Positions 11,381 to 24,400 of a stretch of DNA of 64,000 bases are shown here, piece by piece. The notes under the pieces were generated by a model. That model ran no database searches. It had not been told where the DNA came from and worked only from the letters and a program-made list of their open reading frames with translations. Origin of the DNA: Agapetus fuscipes (lineage: Eukaryota > Arthropoda > Insecta > Trichoptera > Glossosomatidae). The stretch lies in NCBI GenBank assembly GCA_951799405.1, contig OX637353.1:14322001-14386000 (forward strand). The letters are read 5' to 3'. The position numbers and the translations under genes were made by a program. Positions within the stretch are counted from its first letter, which is position 1; every line of letters starts with the position of its first letter.

Positions 11381-11635
11381 TTGACTTATAGGTTGGTTCG
11401 CGGCTGACCACCCATGCTGTATAAATGGTTCACTTTACCAATGTCACCCCTGTTACAGGCTGGGACGGCAAGAGTTGCAGGGTGTATGTCCATTTGAGAT
11501 TTGGTTTTTATGTTGTAGGTTCACATGAGGCATGTGCAGGCGCGAACTTGTACGTGTCTGGTTGTGAGAATGCATGTAATGTGAATCTCCAATGTTACAT
11601 ATCTTTGCAACTTAGATTAGATTAGATTAGATTAG
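11381..11635 (+). repeat. SINE-C copy, full length
   Basis: Intact from CCTTGACTTATAGGTTGG to a tail of tandem TTAGA units; one of the best family representatives here. Confidence 0.88.
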
Positions 11636-11908
11636 TGTGGACTCTATTGAATTACTTATTTAACGATAGCTGTTTTTATAAAATATATTATAAATAAATA
11701 TGTAAAAAGTATGTATGTACACATTTCTTTTAAACGGGAATCTTTTCGTCTTGTCTATATAAAATGATAAACTAGCTTATGGCAATCGAATGGCCTCAAA
11801 TAAATAATATAATAACTGGTCAATACCAAATATTTCCATTTATAAAACCTAACACTAAAAAATTGCACTTTTAAACTTAAATTACACACTTTTCATTTAC
11901 TATTTCAC

Positions 11909-12449
11909 AATGAGGTCCGAACATTAAAAAATATCCCTCGGATATGTAACGTCATCCATAATAAATTCCCCATAATCAGGGAATTTTTGCTAGCTCACAG
12001 CATTTAGTCAGTCAAAGAACACACTATTCATTTTTAATTTTTCATAAAATATCACTTAAAAAATGCACACAAATACTGATATTCATCATAGAAAATATTT
12101 ATGGTTGTAATATCACTTTCAAAGCTGAATTTCTTGCATATTCAAATGTACTCAGATACACTTCAAACTGAAATCTGTTAGTTAAAATCATTTTGTTTTT
12201 ATTTAACGTAATCAAAATTGTATACTCTTTGAATGATCTCGCAGATTCAACCAATTTAATAGGTGCATCATCTTATTTTGCATTAATTAAACGCAATAAG
12301 TGTGTTAAGGATTTAACCTCAAAAAAATTTGACAGATAAAAAACATTTGTATGGATGAGAGACTAGCTCCTCTTGCAGTCAGATTTGGAAGGAATCTGGC
12401 CGATTAACGAGGTTTATTTTTTCACCCTTTTCAATGCTTGGACCTCATT
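11909..12449. mobile_element. TIR element (AATGAGGTC termini) abutting the GALNT10-like stop codon
   Basis: The left end AATGAGGTCCGAACAT and right end GACCTCATT are inverted. A second copy with the same layout is at 58687-59305. The right end is 22 bp from the stop codon of the minus-strand GalNAc-transferase gene and carries an AATAAA on that strand (12413-12418). Confidence 0.75.
12413..12418 (-). terminator. Candidate poly(A) signal of the GalNAc-transferase gene
   Basis: AATAAA on the minus strand, 54 nt beyond the end of the stop codon and inside the TIR element at 11909-12449. No earlier AATAAA lies between it and the stop codon. Confidence 0.45.
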
Positions 12450-12471
12450 CTACACAACCAATAGTTTTCAC

Positions 12472-15400
12472 TTAGTCATTGTCTATATCTACCAGTTTAT
12501 CCACATTCCCCCACTTTTCCAATTGTTCCAAGTTCACATGGGATATGTTCCACCTCTGATATTTTGATGACACATTACACTTCGTAACAAAGATTTCCTT
12601 GGTGAGCACGTTAACTTCCAGGCATCTTGGATTTCCACCGTGAACAAGTTGCTTTGTATCCTGAATGAGAAAAAAATATATAAATTACTTAAATAAAATT
12701 AAAATATTTTAGGAGTATGGCTGACACACAGCAGCCGAAAGACAGAAATGGAGAAGACTGGAGTAGTGGACTGAGAAAGGCTGAGGAAGAAGCAGAAGAA
12801 ACAAGAACGTACCGGGTTATACTTCCACATTTGGTTTCCGCCGTATCCATGGCAACCAAACAATGTTACTGGAGCTCTTTCTCCAGAATCAGAAACATCA
12901 AAGCACCAGGAAGCACGGACTTTAGGCCTGAAAGCAAACCAATATCATTTTAAACATTTTGTCAATGTAAATTTACATTTTAGTAATAAAACTTGTGCCA
13001 TGTCTAAGCTAGACAAATATGGAAAGACCGGGGTGTGAGTAGCGGCACCAAGATAAAGCTTGTCAGAAGTCTGGTCCACTCTTTTTTCTCTATGCTGCTG
13101 AGACATGGACTTTAAAAGCAACAGAATGGAGAAGTATTGGCGCATTTGGAATGTGGTGTTGGAGTCCCATGGCCAACTAGGTGTACCAACGAATCCATTC
13201 ATTGCACTTCGTCCCAAACATGCACTTCAGTCTCTATAATCTAAGCTGCAAGATATGTTAACATTTAAGGCTCATATCGACTGCTCCAAGGAAGAAGGAA
13301 GTAACTCCGAAATTGAGGTTTTGGACTTATTTCCATTTCTGAAGGTAACAAATCATTATCTTCATTCCAAGATGACAGCCGTGTCTCTATCTCTTTTAAA
13401 TTCGTTAATAAATTAATGTAAAAAATAGTTTAGGCATTGTTCTCCATGGAATAAATAACATTCAATTGGCTTTCCTGCAAAACTATCTTTTTCGACTTAG
13501 TGCTGTCTTCCTTGGAGCAGTCGATATGAAATGCATGCCTACAGACAGGCACATGTAGGTTCGCGCCTACACATTCTGCATGTGTACATACAACTAAACA
13601 AAACCTCACATGAACATAAACCTTGCAGCTCCTGCCGCCGTTCCCTGAACCAGGGTGGCATTGGCAAAAGTGAACCGATTTTTACAGCACGGGTGGTCAG
13701 TTGAAAAATAACCCAAACAAACCAAAAACAGTGGCACATCCAGTCTTACAGCAACTGGATCTTGCATGCAAAATTGCCTTTGCCTAGAGACAAACAAACA
13801 AGCATGCAGAGGGTTCCTGAGGTGTTTGTAAAACCTGTAAAACCAAATTAAGAACCTGAATAAATTAGGATTATTTTAAAGTGCCCACCTGATATCTTTC
13901 ATCCAGCCGAGTCTGAACTGTTGCTCGTAAGCGCCCTTGGCGTCTGGATGATCAGAGAAGCACGGCTGCACACCAAACTTCTTCACCGTGTCGCCGCCAG
14001 CCGTGTCCACGCACAGGCTGGGATCTGCGTCGCTGCGGATCTGAAATATAACAAACAAACTAATGTACAGAGGCTCCACATGACAAGATTGTATTTTATT
14101 GTTTGTACTGTAATGTTCCCCCCCTGCTGATGAAGGAATGGGGAGAAGTTCTCCAGATGGTTCCAATTGGTGAGATCTCCATATGGTGAGATCTTCCCTC
14201 TCAGAGAGATTGTTGAAGATTCCTAGTGAATGATGAACTCCTGGTTGATGAAGAAAGATCAAAGATCTTGGAATCCTTGTAGATGCTGGTACTGGTCGTA
14301 CTGGAACTGATACGGATACTGGTAATCCCTCGCTGCCTACTTGGAGGTCATCGTAGTAGTTTTGGCCAATTGTGTGATCGTCTAGCTAAGGTTAGGACTC
14401 CTCGTCGTGTGGAAGATAATGAAACGGAACGTTGTGTAATTTTTTTGTTTTACCGTTTCAAAATCTACTTTAGTGGCAAACCCAAATTCGTTATCGTTTG
14501 GTGTGGAACATACGCATTTTCTAACTAAATTGTAAATTCAAAATTATAATTAAAAAGCTTACGAGATTTACATTACATGAATTGTAAAATGACTACATGA
14601 TATTAAAACCGATTTTAAAACAAGTGACTTTAATTTTTAATGAGATTTTGTTTTCTGTGAAATTACTAGAACCCGCTCTGGTAAGGTCACGGCGTATAGA
14701 AAAAACACGGCAGTCAACGTATTCAAAGGCGTATACAAAATGGGGAACAAGGAAAAAGGGGGGACGCAAATCGCGAAAAGTTACTTGATGTGTTAATTTT
14801 GTTAGTCTTTTTATTTGACAGATTACATAAATTTACAGAATAATAATATAATAACAATATGAATAAATTACATAGCGCCTAAATGTATTACGTATAATAT
14901 ATTTATAATAATATGCAAAATCTACCTCCACCCACCCCATAATTATTTTTAATTAAGATCCCACCTCTAAGTAGAAAATCTGCCTGCTAGCTCCAATGGA
15001 GAAGTCGGGGACTTGCGACCCCGAAGTGAGATTAACCGATCGGTTTACAAGCTTGACGCTCTCTCTCTTCTACCAAAGAATCGTCACAGGACTTTAGCAC
15101 GCTAATTCTTGGAAAAAGGAAAGGAAGTCTTGTCACCAGCTTCGACTAAGTGTTACCCCACTGGATCGGATATTTCAGCATTCCCGTTACCAAAACTTAA
15201 CGCGCGCCTACTCCATACTCTATTCCAAGCTGCTTGTGTTAGGGAAGACAGCTTCTAATTTACCCCATCATTCCACCAAAATTCGCAATACCATGGCACC
15301 GTCTGATGCTCAGCAAGTCCGGCCAAGTAGACCCGAGACAGATGCCAAAATAAAGAAAACCTGGCAAAACAATAATTGTGGAAATATCTACTCCATAACC

Positions 15401-18400
15401 TGTTCCTGGTATACCTCAATATCGGGAAACCCCGATATGGGTGGAAGACCCGAAGCACAGACTACGAAAGACCTTTCCACATCCCCATAAATAATGCCTT
15501 AACCAATCGAAATTCGAATGGTAGAAAAATAATTGTGCAAACCGCTTTACTCACGGACAGGAACACGCCACTGGTTTTAAGTTTGTATTAATGTCGCGAC
15601 ATTAGTTATTTTTAGTGCAATCAGCTTAATTATTTCCTCCCGGCAGCATCTCAGGTCCATTATCAGCTCCATCCTCACACAAACACCCACAAATCAAATA
15701 TTAAACAGCAATTTTCAGGATTTTAGCTAATGATTTTACACAGAAGAGACACGTCACCCACGGGAAACAGATCGAAACTGAATTCAACCCAGCAATGGAG
15801 TTGTCAAAGGACAGCTCAAGGTTTTTTTATGAGGGTACCTTTTTTTGTTCCAAGTTTTTAAGTGCCATAGAAAGATATATAATACTTTGTATAGAATTAC
15901 GGATGTATAAACGAATATGGATAGAGTCAGATCTTTACAGTACACATGGCCATTAGCTGTGTAATCTTTCATTTTATTTTTTTCTTATTATTTTATTTTG
16001 TATTTATTATTTTTAATTTTATTATTCTTATTTCAGTGCCACTTCTAATGAAAATCGGATATCGCAACTAAGCCACACAAATAGTGTAACTTCTTGCCGG
16101 CGTTATCCCCGAAGGAGTCGCATGTATTATAACAAACACTGAGGTCAGCTGCATCAAGAAGCAGCTGCCTGGACATCCCTGCAAGAAGGCCCCGCACGGT
16201 TTTTGGCGACAGGGCATTCAAGGCGGCCATTCAAGAGACTGTTCAAAAGAGGTCTCAAGACTTACCTCTTCATCCAATCATATGGACAATCGCTTTTGCA
16301 ATGACACACTGTCATAAAAGGCGCCGTATAAATTCTGTATTAATAATAATTATAGATTCAATAGACTTACTTCTCCGTTTGCGTAGTCGGCAGGCTCTAT
16401 AGGAGGATACTTCTTGGGCAGATCAAAAGCAATCTCCTTCATGAACCATTTGAACGGCTTGCAGTTCAGCGACTTCCTTAGCTCCTTCTGCTTAGTCAGG
16501 TCGCCTGGATCAATGTCCCTGTAGTGCGGCCTCCGCTGGTACAAGAACTCGGCGTATTCATCCATCCAAACCTCTGCCACTCTTTTGTAATTCTAAAACA
16601 ATAAAAAAAAAATTCAAGAATACTTTCATTAAAGCGCTCAATCCTTGAATAGCAACTAATAATGAGGTACAAACATTTTAGAGTTTGGAACTTTTTTCTA
16701 GGCGTGTATGGGACTGCAGACCTTAGCAACAAATAACGAAATATTTCTATGCATTTTCTAAGCAATTTGATAAAAATTGAAAAGCAAAATTACATCCATT
16801 TTTTATTTACTAACGGGACTATTCTTAGACATTTTAGTCGTCGGTTGAGCCCACACTTTGACAAACTAATGATGCATTTGTATGAAGACCTGTCAATCCA
16901 AGTTGGCCGCAAGTGAACAGCTGATTTGTCTTCATAGAAATATTACAAAATTCGGTAGGTAAGAATGACTGTGCTGATGAAACTTCCAGCGCAGGTACTA
17001 TTAGTTTGTCAAAACGTGGGCTCAACCGACGACTAAAATGTCTAAGAATAGCCCGTATGGGTTTATGTTGAAAATAATAAAGGTCGGCCAAATTTGCAGG
17101 GCTTATGTTCATTTGAAGTTTGGATTTTAATTTGTAAGTACACATGCAGCATTTTTAAGTGCAAACTAACGCGTGTCTGTTTGTGGGCATGCATTTAATA
17201 TGAATTTAAATGTAAATACATCTTTGCTTTGCAACACAGATTATTTACAGATGGGTGACATTGCATGACCAAGGAATATTTCGAATGTTTGTAGTCCATT
17301 ATTAGTCAATTTCATTCTGTAGAATTCTTTAATTCCAATATAAAAATTTGGGCAGTTAAATAAGAGTTTTAATGGCTTCCTTAGTTCCGTGCAGCCCTTG
17401 TCTACGGATCCAGTGGCGGAGAGATTGCGAATGTGGAAAGAGGAATGCCCTGAGAGCTTTGTGCAGCCTGCAGAGAGCCTATCTCCAGGACAGAACCTCG
17501 AGTGGCCTGTGTGGAAATCTATGAACAGATTGAGGACCTATGTGGGAAGAGCCTGGGCCAACATGTTGACATGGGGATTTCTGGGACGGGAGGACTCTAC
17601 ACTATGTGAGTGTGGAGCTCAGCAAACTATGGAGCACCTGCGGTGTTGTCCCTCCTGTCCGACAAGCTGCTCCATGGATGATCTCTTTGCAGGAAACCAA
17701 AGAGCTGTAGACATTGCTCGTTACTGGGCCAATACGGTGTGAAGCTGACACGAAGAAGAAGAATATGGCATATTTCTATTGTTGCATCACCTTTCCAACG
17801 AAGTCCCCTCGACCAGGATTTGGGAAGGGAGAGAACTTCCTGTAGATGTGTCCGATGCGCGAGCAGGGCGCGTCCACCATGGTGCCGCCGCACTGCCAGA
17901 TCTTGAAGCTCAGCTCGTACTGCTCCCCGCCCCAGATGTCCAGGCCGTCGTCGTAGCCGCCCAGCTCCCAGAAGAAGCTCGCCGTAATGGCAAACAGACC
18001 TCCCGCCATCACGGGACTCCTGGACACACACAAATATACAAAAAAATTAAATACAACACAGGTAAAACAAAACGCAACTAAGCTACACATATACCAGTAG
18101 TGTAACTTGTTGCCTGCGTTTCACCGAAGGGTGTCGCATGTGGCGCTTCAGGACCTATTTATTTTTACAGGTAAGGGGGCCGGCCTCACACCAACCACTT
18201 TCAGTTGAAGTGTGGGTTTCCTAGCTCCCGGGGGGGCTGGTTCTCATTTCTTGTGAAAGCTGAGTAAACCTTGAGATCGAACCCTTGCTCTCGGCATGGA
18301 ATGCAAGCATTCTACCAATTAAGCTATCGACCTTTTTACGAGCTTGATCGTCGTCGCTCATAGCGCCAATTCTCAAGCAAGACCCAGTTGCTGTAAGGCT

Positions 18401-21400
18401 GGATGGACCTTTGGTTACCGGTCATTGGTAAAGGTTTATGAAGTTTTCAACCCAGCAAAGAGCAAAATTTCCAGAGCCAGGATTCGAACCCACAACCTTC
18501 CCATTCAGAGTCCGTAGTGTTACCACTGAGCTACGGACCGAATTATTATTATTATTACCTGAATGGTTCTGTGGGATTCTCCTTGTCTTCGTCCAGCAAC
18601 GGAAGTCTCTTGTAGTACATCTCCCAGTCGAAGGCCCCGCGAGCCCCCTCATCCTGAGCTCTGTACTCAAACGTGTCGTACGCTACTACGTCGATAAACG
18701 GACAAACACACGTCCGGTAGTCATCAGCGATGGGATCTGAAATGAATTATGGTTTATTTTAAAAAGATCTATAATCCAACCAAAACATAAATAATTCAGG
18801 AGGTGAGATTCAAAAGTGGTCAAGTCCAAATTTATCTTTTTTGGGATTTTATTGTAGTTTTATTCAGTATTTTCAGTAGATTTAGTATATGTATTTCAAA
18901 AATAATCAAATCCGTGAATTTCTTGTTTATAAGCAGTAATAAAGCTACTTCATTTTCAAAAGTGGTCATTTTTTAAGCAGTTGAGTTTCAAATATAGTCA
19001 GGTCCGTTCCGACCAATAGTGTGACTCGATTTACAGCCGCCATCTTGTTTATTCCCATACACTCGATGACAGTTGACTCGGAAGAAACGTCTTGAGAGCG
19101 CTCTTAAAAACTAAGGATTTATACTAGTTTTTTCACATATTTAAGAAGAAATTATGGAGAATATTATAGCCGAGGTACTGCCTCATCAAGCGAGAAAAAG
19201 AAAGCAACAGCCGGAATCCTCGAAAAGAGAGATATCGAAGAAAAAAAGTTCCGTATTTTTCTTAGTAATTTCAATATAGGGTTGTCACTTAAAAGTAAAT
19301 ATAAGTATAAAAAAATATGATGTACCTACATATTGACTTTTATATTGATAAGTTGTTTATATGCAATATGCATTATTATTCTTATTATTATATGTATTAG
19401 GTACCTATACGATTTATTAACTTTATCTTTTTATTAGTTTTTTATGTGTAACATGTATTACTATTATAATTATGATAATTAATTAATATTATAATATATT
19501 TTCTGGTATTTTTCTCAACGGCCCCTCCAAAATTATACATGTGGGCTTAATACAAAAGCCTATCAATGCTGCTCACTAAGTTTACAGGACATCAAAAACT
19601 TCAATTCAAAATTTTTCGAAATTCCAGGAAAAAAGCCCAAGACAGTTTTATTTTTAAATTTACAAAAGCTATAACACCTCAAAGGAAAATAATTCGAACC
19701 GGTACTGGAAAGGCAAAAAATATGTCTATTAAATACTTTATAAAGAAGGTAAATGGAGTTGTTGTATCAGTATGTAGAACAACATTTTTAAAAACATTAA
19801 CATTATAATATTTTGTACTTTAACGCTGTACTGAATAAATATGAGTTTTCAAAAATTAATTATTTTTTATATTTTGTATTGTTTGTGTATTAACACTGTG
19901 AAAATTCATTTTGTTTCAATTTATAATTTTTGGATGAAATTTTTCAAGCAAAACACTGTTTATTTTCACTATAGACTTTATTTAAAAGATTAAAATCTTT
20001 AAAACAAAATTACTAACGTTTTCGACCTAAAAGGTCATCATCAGGTATGATTTGATTACAGAAATTAATTTTATTTTATGAAATTTTGTCAATAGGTACA
20101 AATGATGTCAGGTAGGTAAAACACATACAGTAAGATTTTAAATTAATGAAATAATTAAATAAATTAAACAAGTAAGAGGAGATCTATTAGGTTTAATTAT
20201 TTTTTATTTGATTTCATTTCATTTTCACGCAACAAATTGTTAACATAGTGAATGACAAAAATGGTCAAGTCCCATCAAGTAGTTTTCAATAATAGTCAAG
20301 TCCCACCGAATATTTTTCAAATATAGTCAAGTCCATTACTTCGATTCAAAACTAGTCAAGTCCATTTAAAAAATCATTTTTTTAAGAGTTTCTGCTGGAA
20401 AAGTTAAAGGATTTTCATAAAATGAGCATAATAATAACAACGGGTTTTCATAAATGTCATTTAATAAAGTATTTTGTCTATGGAACACACCGAAAACTAA
20501 ATACGTCATTTCCCAAAATTCTGAATTTCGGACATGACCATTTTTGAATCTCACCTCCTGAATTATTAACAAATTCTAATTGGATTCCAAGGTTACTTGC
20601 ACTTTTTGGATTTAAGCAAACCATTATGTAATCCCATACTGTAAAAAATGATTCACTTTGCCAATGTCACCCCTGTGTCAAGGAAGTTTGGCAAAAGTTG
20701 TAGGGCTTATTTTGGTTTGGTTCATTTGAGGTTTGGATTTTATTTGTAAGTACACATTCAGCATTTGTAGGCGCGAACTACACGTGTATGTTTGTGGACA
20801 TGCATTTGAGAGCCTTACATGTTAATATATCTCTGCAACTTAGATTATAGATTATAGACTATGGGAGAACTTACATTATTCTCGACGTAGACAACGTCGT
20901 TACGCGGCACTTACGCGGCACCCTCACTGTATGACGATTATTTATTTGTCTAATTTTCAAAAAGTGTTAGTAATAATTGCCTAATGACCATGACTCAAGT
21001 TTGAATTTAACCGTACTTAACTTAAATCCTGTTCAATTTTATTGATTGTAGAGGCATTAACTTTGTAATCGTTCATCTTAAAAGATAAAAAGAAAAACAA
21101 CTGAGTATATATTTAACCACCTGATGATGCGAACGGATGTTTGCGAAACCGGTTGTGGAATTAAAATATACTCGTAGTTATTTTATAGTAATCAAAATCC
21201 TGTTCAACTTATAATTATTAGAAAGTGTTGGCAGAGCTCGTTTTAACATGATGGCCTGGGGAATCTTGCATCAGGATGTGACACCACGCTCTGCGAATGC
21301 GGAACCCAACAGTCCATGGATCATCTTCGGATCTGTCAGGCCTGCCCAACAAGCTGCTCACTGGCCGACCTAATGGAGGGTAATGATGGTGCGGTGGAGT

Positions 21401-24400
21401 TTTCCCAACGCTGGGCAAAAATAATGTAGCGTCTGACTCAATGAATAAAAATAAGTCAAATGTTTACCGAGCAGCGGTGGCAGCCAGTTCACATTGGCTT
21501 CTGTGTGAGAGTCCAGGAAAATGAGGACTTCCCCCGTGGCAGCACGAGCTCCGGCTAAGCGAGCAAGGATCAGACCTTGACGAGCCGGAAGGTGAATCAC
21601 GTGGACCTTGGGCATGTTGTCACTGACATACTTGTCCAGCTTCTCTTTCAGGAAATCTGTAAATTCACATAAAAAGATAATAGTATTTAAATCAGCAAAA
21701 TTTGAAATAATTGAGATCTGGGCTGGAAGTCTCATCACCACTCATTTCTTGTGAAGGCTGATTAAATCTTGCCTGTATTTTATTTTGGGTTTTGAAATAA
21801 AAACCGAAACTGGAAATCATTTCTGACACTCTCAATGGGATTCAACCCGAGCTCAGGGCATGGAATGCAAGCACTCTACCAACTAAGCTATCGTCACGAC
21901 TATCGTAATGAATCATATGATGCAAATAGCTGAAATTATCAAATTTATTGAAAACAAGTTAATTTTTTTAAATTATATATTTCTGCACAGTCAAGTATAT
22001 AATGGCAAAATTTCAAATGATAAGAATGACACCTACAGTATATTTTTATGTATGTGACTACATAGAAGCAGTTATCAGATGAGGTACTCATTTTTTTGCA
22101 TGGGGGCTTACCGCTTTATCTATAAAACACATTTTTCAACACATTATATTTGCACAAATGAGTTTATTAACATGGCGAAGCAGATTTAGAATCGCAATAT
22201 TTTTTCTAGCGGCAAAACGCAAACAATTTGTCAACACGACAAACTAAAAAAATATGTAATTTTTAAGAAAATGTCTAATTGAAAGTTCCTTGACTTATAG
22301 GTTGGTATGAGGCTGACCGCCCATTCTGTAAAAAAATGGTTCACTTTTCCAATTGTTCGGTAAGAGTTGCAGGGCTTGTGTTCATTTGACATTGGGTTTT
22401 TATGTTGTAAGTCCACATGCGGCATGCGTAAGCGCGAACTTTTGGTAATGCATGAAATACAAATCTTAAACATAATACAGATTATAGATATTTTTATTAT
22501 TCACTTTCTTTTACAGAATAATAATAATAAGACAAAATTTGTGCCTTTTATGACAGTGTGTCACTACAAAGGCGCTTGTCCGTATGATTGGACGAAGAAG
22601 TGAGTCTTGAGACTTCTTTTAAATGGTCTCTCCAAATCCAGTCCCTCAGTGAGGCGGGAATAGCATTCCAAGTCATTGGAGCGGCCGCCTTGAATGCCCT
22701 GTCTCCAAAAACAGTGCGGGGCTTTCTTGCAGGGATGTCCAGGCAGCTGCTTCTTGATGCAGCTGACCTCAGTGTTTGTCCGCGTATGCACAGTATGCAC
22801 ATTGCCATTTTTTAAACCCAAAATTCGACACATCCTACTTTATTTGTTAAACACAATTTGTAAAGAGGAATGCAATTCACCGAGCTATTATGTCCTTTGC
22901 CCCGAGTATACAACATGGTATAAATCTCACCTTGATTGCGTAAAACAAAAATGTATTACGTATACAATAGCACTCCTAGAGAGTGATTTTTAAAAGCAAT
23001 TCTCCAGTGTCAACCACCGTATAACTAATAATAATAATAATTTTAGGATGATTTATTTGGTGAGGGCTGTTTTTGTGTGTATCACACCTCAAGAGCCTTC
23101 TGCGAGCTTGGTCGTCGCTGTAGAAAGCGCCAATTCTCAAGCAAGACCCAGCTGCTGTAAGGCTGGACGAACCTTTGATTAAGCCCAAAACTTCCATTGA
23201 ATAGAATACGGTCAAGAAAAGATACCTTTAGAACTGAAATCATCAACCAGGATGATTTCCTTCAGCAGATGAGACGGTGATCGATCTATGACGCTGTAAG
23301 CCGTCCGTAGTAGCGTGGTCCAATGCTCGTTGTGGAACGGAACCACAACGCTAATCGTTGGCAAGTCATAGCTGTAGTTCTTCCTCTGGCATCCTTCGTG
23401 TCTGATGTCAGGCAGGGAACGGTGCAGGGAGATCTTGTCGCTGAGCGCCGCGTTGAATCCGTTCACCTTGTAAAGTTCCTCCTTGATGTCGTCTTCGGAA
23501 GATGACAGGGAAGCCGGTACGCCTCGTTCTCCAATTCCTGAAATCAAATAGAGCATCTTCACTGTTGTGATCTGGTCGATACTTTTCGTATCGCCGGCAA
23601 GCACAAACAGAATCTTGGCCATTGGGCCGCCTCAGAGGCGAAAATCCAAGCCATTGAGTAATAAGGTAGAGGAGCAGAAACTAACTTACTGCGTTGATAC
23701 ATACTATCTACCACTTTTGTCTCAGTCTTGTCAAATGTTGCAGTTGTGTAGTCATACAAAACATGTTTTTACGTGTGAAAAATTTATGTTTTCTTGCTTT
23801 CTCCATTTTGTGTTTTGACCCCCAATTACAGCACATGCCATAATGCCTTAAAATAATGCCTTTTTCCTTTAAAAACATTCGCCCAAGTCTTTTTGTACAC
23901 TTGGAAATGCAACTGTGAAGTTCTTTGTTCTCTTTTTTACTAATGACAATTTTCGTGGGTAAGTTGAAACAGATATATAATGTCTGTTTTCGTTAAAATA
24001 TTTTCTAGTCCACAGATATCATAAGTCAATGATCCAAGCCCTCCATCCACTTCCCTGCTCCTGGTGTGGCTTCATGGAGGTCTTTCAGGCCAGGAGGGTG
24101 TCTTCTGATGGGGCACTCCTCCACTATGTGCCGGACAGTCTGGTTCTCCGCCCCACAGTCACACCCTGGAGATGGAGCTAATCCCTATCTGTAGAGCAAG
24201 GAGTTGCAACGGCCTTGCTCAGTGCGGACCCTATTTATCTGGTCAATTAAAGTCAGTAGACTGCATTAATTGGGTCACATACATAATAATAATAATATTA
24301 GTATGATTTATTTGGTGAGCGCTGTTTTTGTGTGTATCACACCTCAAGAGCCCTCTGCGAGCTTGGTCGTCGCTGTAGAAAGCGCCAATTCTCAAGCAAG

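Noticed and set aside
17627..18031. 134-codon minus-strand ORF
   Set aside because: Overlaps the real exon 17791-18019 of the GalNAc-transferase in a different frame.
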